Assembly: GCA_031285245.1 (NCBI GenBank) | Contig: JAITWN010000175.1 | Location: 1-8,452 of the forward strand | DNA: 8,452 nucleotides | Reading direction: 5' to 3' | Origin: Chromatiales bacterium | GTDB lineage: Bacteria > Pseudomonadota > Gammaproteobacteria > SZUA-140 | Shown: piece after piece, positions 5,148 to 8,452 of the stretch | Numbering within the stretch: position 1 is the first letter of the stretch | Layout: each line of letters opens with the position of its first letter | Program-made: the position numbers and the translations under genes | The notes under the pieces: model-generated | Databases searched by the model: none | Seen by the model: the letters and a program-made list of their open reading frames with translations, nothing else | Told to the model about the DNA's origin: nothing

Positions 5148-5681
5148 TCAGGGCGCGCCCTCGTCCTCTTCTTTGAGCAGTTCCGACTCAAAGCCGAACA
5201 TGCGCAGATCGCGGATTCGGCGCGGATACAGAATGCCATCGAGATGATCGCATTCATGCTGTACCACGCGGGCATGAAAGCCGCTCGCTTCGCGTTCGAA
5301 GCGTTGCCCTTTCTCGTCATAGCCGGAGTAGCGGATATGCGTGTAACGCGGCACCAGACCACGCAGACCAGGAACGCTCAGGCATCCCTCCCAGTCATCC
5401 TCCGTGCCCCGGCGCAGCGGCTGGATAACTGGATTGATGAGGATCGTGGCCGGCACTTCCTCGGCATCAGGATAGCGCGCATTTTTCGTGACGCCAAAAA
5501 TGACGAGACGTTTGGATACGCCGATCTGCGGCGCTGCAAGCCCCGCGCCGGACAGCGCCTCCATGGTATCGAACATATCTTTGATCAACGCATCCAGCTC
5601 GGGGTCGTCAAAGCGTTCGATCGGTTGCGCCACCTGTAGCAGCAGCGGATGTCCCATTTTCAACACTTCGAGTACAGCCAT
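5148..5681 (-). CDS. def: Peptide deformylase
   Basis: Peptide deformylase removes the formyl group from the N-terminal methionine of new proteins at the ribosome. The 177-residue product carries all three family motifs: GAGLAAPQIG (45-54), EGCLSVPG (98-105) with metal ligand C100, and QHECDHLDG (141-149) with ligands H142 and H146 and catalytic E143. It should be active. The start at 5681 gives MAVLEVLKMGHPLL, the usual opening; the Shine-Dalgarno sequence is weak (AAAGG about eight to nine bases upstream). The usual partner fmt is not next to it, so it is either a second deformylase or def in a rearranged locus. A TTGGTA/TATAGC pair with an 18-base spacer about 10 to 40 bases upstream may be its promoter. 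Confidence 0.97.
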   Translation of the reverse strand: MAVLEVLKMGHPLLLQVAQPIERFDDPELDALIKDMFDTMEALSGAGLAAPQIGVSKRLVIFGVTKNARYPDAEEVPATILINPVIQPLRRGTEDDWEGCLSVPGLRGLVPRYTHIRYSGYDEKGQRFEREASGFHARVVQHECDHLDGILYPRRIRDLRMFGFESELLKEEDEGAP

Positions 5682-5814
5682 GACGTTGCCTTTGCTATAT
5701 TGTCCGATTGATCACATTACCAAACTGGTCGGTCTATTGTACTCTGTAGCCCTTCGGCCTCAGCCAGGCAGCAATAGCCAAATCTGTTCCCATGCTTATT
5801 TTCAGCCACGTCCA

Positions 5815-6537
5815 ATGATGCACTTCCCGATCACATTCATTCTGCTTGCCATTGGCGCCCTTGCTGCCGCAACGACAGCCGCCGCGGCAACGGAAGAAGA
5901 TCCCTGGTATGAAGTCGAAGTGATCGTCTTCGAGCACGTCGGCGCTCGCAGTGGCCCTGACAGCAGCAAATTCGAAACCCGCGCCTTTCCTCAAGGCATC
6001 ACACTAAGCCCCGCGCTGCCCATAACAAATGATGTTGCACCCTCACCCGATGCTACCCCCACGGAATCCTCTCGTTTGGCCTTCCAGAAGCTCGCGAATT
6101 CGCAACTGCGGCTGCAAAACGCCATGCAGCGCTTGAAGGTGACACCGCGCTATCGGCCGTTGCTACACACTGGCTGGCGCCAACCAGCTACCACAGCCGC
6201 AGGCTTCCCGGGTGTGCAACTCTCCAGCGACAAAGGCGATGGCGCAATGCCCGTAACGCTGCCAGGAGAAACGCAAGACCTCGAAGGCATCATCAGGCTG
6301 AGCCGGGGTCGCTTCCTGAACCTCAGTGTTGATCTGCGCTTGCGCCAACCAGGCGAGCCGACACGCAGCTTTTTCGGTCATCAGACCGAGCCAGACAGAA
6401 TTTATCGATTGCAGCAAACGCGGCGAGCGCGTAGCGGAGAATTACAATACTTCGATCACCCGCGCTTTGGTGCGATCGTCCTGATCACACCATATGAACT
6501 TAAAACAGCGCGTACAACAGGCCCCACTCAACCCTGA
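5815..6537 (+). CDS. Secreted CsiV-like protein
   Basis: The 240-residue product begins with a short hydrophobic signal peptide (MMHFPITFILLAIGALAAA...), with probable cleavage near residue 24-25, so it is exported. The mature start WYEVEVIVFEH (31-41), YRPLLHTGWRQP (113-124), GIIRLSRGRFLNLSVDL (159-175) and GELQYFDHPRFGAIVLI (209-225) follow the pattern of the CsiV family. That family was described in Vibrio as a periplasmic protein needed for response to non-canonical D-amino acids and peptidoglycan control; whether this protein has that role is an inference. The family assignment rests on remembered motif wording. The start is one of two adjacent ATGs (5815 or 5818), neither with a good Shine-Dalgarno sequence. 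A tiny ORF, MLIFSHVQ, ends in a TGA overlapping the first ATG and may couple translation. The gene is divergent from def. Confidence 0.75.
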   Translation: MMHFPITFILLAIGALAAATTAAAATEEDPWYEVEVIVFEHVGARSGPDSSKFETRAFPQGITLSPALPITNDVAPSPDATPTESSRLAFQKLANSQLRLQNAMQRLKVTPRYRPLLHTGWRQPATTAAGFPGVQLSSDKGDGAMPVTLPGETQDLEGIIRLSRGRFLNLSVDLRLRQPGEPTRSFFGHQTEPDRIYRLQQTRRARSGELQYFDHPRFGAIVLITPYELKTARTTGPTQP

Positions 6538-6557
6538 ATCCACGCTTGAGTGAGGGG
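6522..6557. terminator. Bidirectional hairpin between csiV-like gene and mtiP
   Basis: CCCCACTCAA (6522-6531) pairs with TTGAGT plus GGGG (6546-6557, with a two-base GA bulge) around a 14-base loop that contains the csiV-like stop codon. Neither side has a clear T-run, but the position between convergent genes is right for a shared transcript end. A second small stem, GGCTTT (6564-6569) with AAAGCC (6575-6580), overlaps the mtiP stop. Confidence 0.45.
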
Positions 6558-6567
6558 TAAACGGGCT

Positions 6568-7311
6568 TTACAGCAAAGCCACCAATGTCGTCAAAACCGT
6601 GCGCACGCGCTCCATACCTTCCCTCAGCGTACGCTCGATTTCTTCCATCTGGATGACATCCAGTCCGGCGCGCCCGGCAGCCCAGTTGGCCGCCACGGCA
6701 AAAGTGGCGTAAGCCATATCGAGCTCACGGGCGAGCGCAGCTTCTGGCATCGCCGTCATTCCAACCATCGCGCAACCGTCACGCTCCATGCGATCGATCT
6801 CAGCGACGGTCTCAAGGCGCGGCCCCTGCGTCACACCATAGACACCGTGTTCACAGGCTTCGATGCCCGATTTGCGACAAGCGCGGATCAACAGCTCGCG
6901 CAGCCCCGCATCATAAGGCCAGCTGAAATCGACGTGCGTAACGTGAGTAAGATCCTGGTCAAAGAAAGTGCTAGCCCGTCCCCAGGTGTAGTCGATGAGC
7001 TGATCAGGAATGGCAAGACCTCCCGGCGGCAAAGCCGTGGCGATTCCCCCAACCGCCGCCACCGCGACGACACGTGACACACCCGCTTCTTTCAACGCCC
7101 AGAGATTGGCGCGATAGTTGATGAGATGCGGCGGGATGTTATGGCCATAACCATGGCGCGCGAGAAAAACCACCTGCTTGCCATTGAGTATGCCATGCGT
7201 GAGCGGCCCCGAAGGTTCGCCATAAGGGGTATACATCACCTCACGCCGCACGATCTCAAGCCCCTTGAGCGAGGTCAGCCCCGTCCCACCAATGATTGCC
7301 AGATCAGGCAT
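6568..7311 (-). CDS. S-methyl-5'-thioinosine phosphorylase (MTA/MTI phosphorylase family)
   Basis: This is a purine nucleoside phosphorylase of the MTAP/PNP family, 247 residues, full length. It should split methylthioinosine with phosphate into hypoxanthine and methylthioribose-1-phosphate, salvaging the methylthioadenosine left over from polyamine and signal synthesis after its deamination. Motifs in order are LAIIGGTGL (4-12), FLARHGYGH near 49-57, NYRANLWALK, THVDFSWPYD, GVTQGPRLETVAEI, and VGMTAMPEAALARELDM. Asparagine in AVAANWAAG occupies the base-recognition position, as in 6-oxopurine enzymes, where adenine-specific MTAPs have aspartate; together with close agreement to Pseudomonas PA3004 this favours methylthioinosine over methylthioadenosine. 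The start (7311) overlaps the end of hpt by eight bases, with AGGGA upstream, indicating translational coupling. Confidence 0.9.
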   Translation of the reverse strand: MPDLAIIGGTGLTSLKGLEIVRREVMYTPYGEPSGPLTHGILNGKQVVFLARHGYGHNIPPHLINYRANLWALKEAGVSRVVAVAAVGGIATALPPGGLAIPDQLIDYTWGRASTFFDQDLTHVTHVDFSWPYDAGLRELLIRACRKSGIEACEHGVYGVTQGPRLETVAEIDRMERDGCAMVGMTAMPEAALARELDMAYATFAVAANWAAGRAGLDVIQMEEIERTLREGMERVRTVLTTLVALL

Positions 7312-7861
7312 CTTCGTCCCTCACTGCAAAAATACCCGGCGCATTGCGCAAGTATTCCTTGTAGTCCATACCCATGCCGTAAACGTAACGATCAACAACC
7401 GGTAGCCCAATGAATTCCGGTCGATAATCCGCCTTGCGATCATGCTGCTTGTCGAGCAAAACCGCACTGTAGACGCGATGAGCCCCCTGCTGTTTGCACG
7501 CTTCGACAATCGCCGCCAGCGTGTGCCCTTCGTCATAGATGTCATCGACCAGCAGCACCACGCGCCCAGCAAGAGAATTCACCGGACGCGCGACCCAGCG
7601 GATCTCACCGCCCCGCGTCTTACCGTTATAGCGCGTGGCATGTAGATAATCAGTTTGCAATGAAAAATCGAGACGCGGCAGCAGCAGGCCAGCAGGAATC
7701 AAACCACCTTGCATGACCGTAATCACCAGAGGATTGGAATCACGCAATGTGGCGCTGATGGCATCAGCCATACTATCGAGCGCGCGCAGTATTGCATCGA
7801 CGTCATACAGACGATCAGCAGCAGCATGAACAGCCAGAGCCTGCTCGGGCGTAATTGACAT
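7304..7861 (-). CDS. hpt: Hypoxanthine(-guanine) phosphoribosyltransferase
   Basis: The enzyme joins hypoxanthine, and probably guanine, to PRPP to give IMP or GMP in the cytoplasm. The 185-residue product has VMQGGLIPAG (49-58), which holds the pyrophosphate-binding loop region, and the PRPP motif VVLLVDDIYDEGHTL (101-115) with the paired acids D106-D107 and D110. It ends with DRYVYGMGMDYKEYLRNAPGIFAV, the region that contacts the purine in this family (YGMGMDYKEYLRN is typical). It is upstream of and overlaps mtiP, so the hypoxanthine released there is converted to IMP by a co-expressed enzyme. The start at 7861 has AGGAA about 10 bases upstream, a loose Shine-Dalgarno sequence. A TATACT at 7921-7916 is a candidate -10 giving a leader of about 48 bases. 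Confidence 0.93.
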   Translation of the reverse strand: MSITPEQALAVHAAADRLYDVDAILRALDSMADAISATLRDSNPLVITVMQGGLIPAGLLLPRLDFSLQTDYLHATRYNGKTRGGEIRWVARPVNSLAGRVVLLVDDIYDEGHTLAAIVEACKQQGAHRVYSAVLLDKQHDRKADYRPEFIGLPVVDRYVYGMGMDYKEYLRNAPGIFAVRDEDA

Positions 7862-7915
7862 GAGAAGGAATTCCTGACGCTTTCTTGCGGTCTACACCGA
7901 CACGCGGAGGCTGGC

Positions 7916-7921
7916 AGTATA
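7916..7921 (-). promoter_or_regulatory. Possible -10 element for the hpt-mtiP operon
   Basis: TATACT lies on the minus strand 55 bases upstream of the hpt start. The -35 region at 17-18 bases is poor (TTTCTA). A ten-base palindrome TTTCTAGAAA (7936-7945) overlaps that region and could bind a regulator, and CTAGA recurs at 7995-7999. No PurR-type site was recognised. Confidence 0.35.
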
Positions 7922-8015
7922 AGGTCAAACGCGGATTTCTAGAAAGTGAAAGGGCCAGCTTGAGAAATCGCAAGGACAAAGAAAGCATGTTTTTCTAGAG
8001 TGGACCCCTGCCTAG

Positions 8016-8114
8016 AGGTAGCCGGTAAACCGTTCCGGGACCGTTGGCGCCAGGATGGCCGCCGGCACGCATGCAAGGACGCAAGCGTGTCCCGGAACGG
8101 TTTACCCGCTACCT
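8016..8114. repeat. Long inverted repeat 1
   Basis: The arms 8016-8040 (opening AGGTAGC, closing CGTTCCGGGA) and 8090-8114 pair over 25 bases with one mismatch (C at 8023 versus the expected G). The 49-base loop can form a smaller CACGC/GCGTG stem (8066-8070 with 8085-8089). No T-run follows, so it is not a classic terminator. Confidence 0.85.
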
Positions 8115-8168
8115 GTTACGCATCCTGCTCGATCTCGATATACCACAGATGCCACATCAGATCTTTCA

Positions 8169-8235
8169 AGCACTGTCCGGTAGTGTCCTTCGGAACCCAA
8201 GCTGCGCGTTCCGAAGGGCATTACCAGACAGTGCT
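8169..8235. repeat. Long inverted repeat 2
   Basis: The arms 8169-8196 (opening AGCACTGTC, closing CCTTCGGAAC) and 8208-8235 pair over 28 bases with three non-Watson-Crick positions, all of which are G-U or C-A type changes, around an 11-base loop. The right arm continues into the outer stem of the next element. Confidence 0.85.
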
Positions 8236-8284
8236 GAAGTACGTAGGTTGGACTGAGCTTGCTGCGAAGCCCAACATCAGCACT
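8230..8284. repeat. GTAG-headed REP-like element
   Basis: GTAGGTTGGACTGAGC (8243-8258) followed by GAAGCCCAACAT makes an imperfect stem (GTTGG with CCAAC, GCTT with AAGC), a form widespread between genes in Xanthomonadaceae and other proteobacteria. The GTAG head is typical of REPs mobilised by RAYT (TnpA-REP) proteins. An outer stem AGTGCTGA (8230-8237) with TCAGCACT (8277-8284) encloses it and shares its left half with the right arm of inverted repeat 2, so the two structures compete. Confidence 0.55.
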
Positions 8285-8318
8285 TTCAACAGACCACCAT
8301 ACCCGGGATTCAGCGCTT

Positions 8319-8397
8319 AGGCAGGATCGGGACACTTTTTCGAAACGCGGAGCCGCGTGCGCGCCAACAGGTTCGAAAAAGTGTCCCCATCCTGCCT
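8319..8397. repeat. Long inverted repeat 4
   Basis: The arms 8319-8344 (opening AGGCAGGAT, closing CTTTTTCGAA) and 8372-8397 pair over 26 bases with one mismatch (C at 8328 versus the expected G). The loop of 27 bases is G+C-rich. The GGGACACTTTTT segment within the stem means the strand does not follow terminator order. Confidence 0.85.
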
Positions 8398-8452
8398 CGA
8401 AGGGTCCGGTGATACTTCAGAAAAGCTTTTTTTCCCGTTGATGCCGCGCGAA

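Larger units (their letters stand above)
7862..8452. other. Gene-free region with packed palindromic repeats
   Basis: No credible coding sequence was found over 591 bases: the frames present are short and fall inside inverted repeats. The left part (7862-8015) holds only the hpt leader and possible promoter. From 8016 on, four separate inverted-repeat elements follow each other, listed individually. The right end (8398-8452) shows only the palindrome AAAAGCTTTT (8421-8430), whose T-run extends for three more bases. Confidence 0.6.

Noticed and set aside
5488..5814. N-terminal extension of the CsiV-like frame to an ATG at 5488
   Set aside because: The extension runs antisense through def, and would bury the signal peptide that begins at 5815.
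8000..8335. Short frames on both strands in the palindrome cluster
   Set aside because: They consist of translated inverted repeats (for example the two strands give similar peptides), have no ribosome binding site and no recognisable protein pattern.
8319..8397. Intrinsic terminator, because of T-runs in the stem
   Set aside because: The T and A runs lie inside the two arms and pair with each other; neither strand has a T-run after the stem.
8016..8397. CRISPR array
   Set aside because: The repeats are inverted and differ from one another; there is no direct repeat with regular spacers and no cas gene.

Overview
The window looks like chromosomal DNA of a gammaproteobacterium, most probably a member of Xanthomonadales (Rhodanobacteraceae or Xanthomonadaceae). 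The pointers are the predicted 5'-methylthioinosine phosphorylase/hypoxanthine phosphoribosyltransferase pair, a CsiV-like envelope protein, moderately high G+C, and an intergenic cluster of long palindromes that includes a GTAG-headed REP-like element. This assignment is an inference from gene content, not from a marker gene comparison. There is no sign of a phage, plasmid, CRISPR array, tRNA or rRNA.

Layout. 1-616 (minus): the first 205 codons of pyrG (CTP synthase). 617-920: a gene-free leader region holding a strong minus-strand intrinsic terminator, a G-rich quadruplex-capable tract and a TATAAT promoter element, which together outline a possible short RNA or attenuated leader upstream of pyrG. 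921-1832 (minus): a ten-helix EamA/DMT permease, possibly preceded by a small ORF. 2098-2715 (minus): a cysteine-free ribosomal protein S4, standing alone and not in an alpha operon, with a good promoter overlapped by a Fur-like box. 2826-3248 (minus): a DoxX-family membrane protein. 3515-4237 and 4423-5082 (plus): a short soluble HisKA_3-type kinase with a degenerate ATPase domain, then a NarL/GacA-type response regulator; a perfect 7-3-7 palindrome lies between them. 5148-5681 (minus): peptide deformylase. 5815-6537 (plus): a secreted CsiV-like protein. 6568-7311 and 7304-7861 (minus): methylthioinosine phosphorylase and hypoxanthine phosphoribosyltransferase in one overlapping operon. 7862-8452: no gene; four inverted-repeat elements packed into about 380 bases.

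How the genes fit together. The hpt-mtiP pair forms a complete step of purine salvage: the phosphorylase frees hypoxanthine from methylthioinosine and the transferase turns it into IMP. The kinase and regulator are probably a two-component pair, although the kinase may be unable to autophosphorylate. The other genes are independent housekeeping or envelope functions. The parts most worth following up are the S4 protein with its putative metal-responsive promoter, the candidate small RNA/leader upstream of pyrG, the degenerate kinase with the adjacent palindrome, and the palindrome cluster at the right end.
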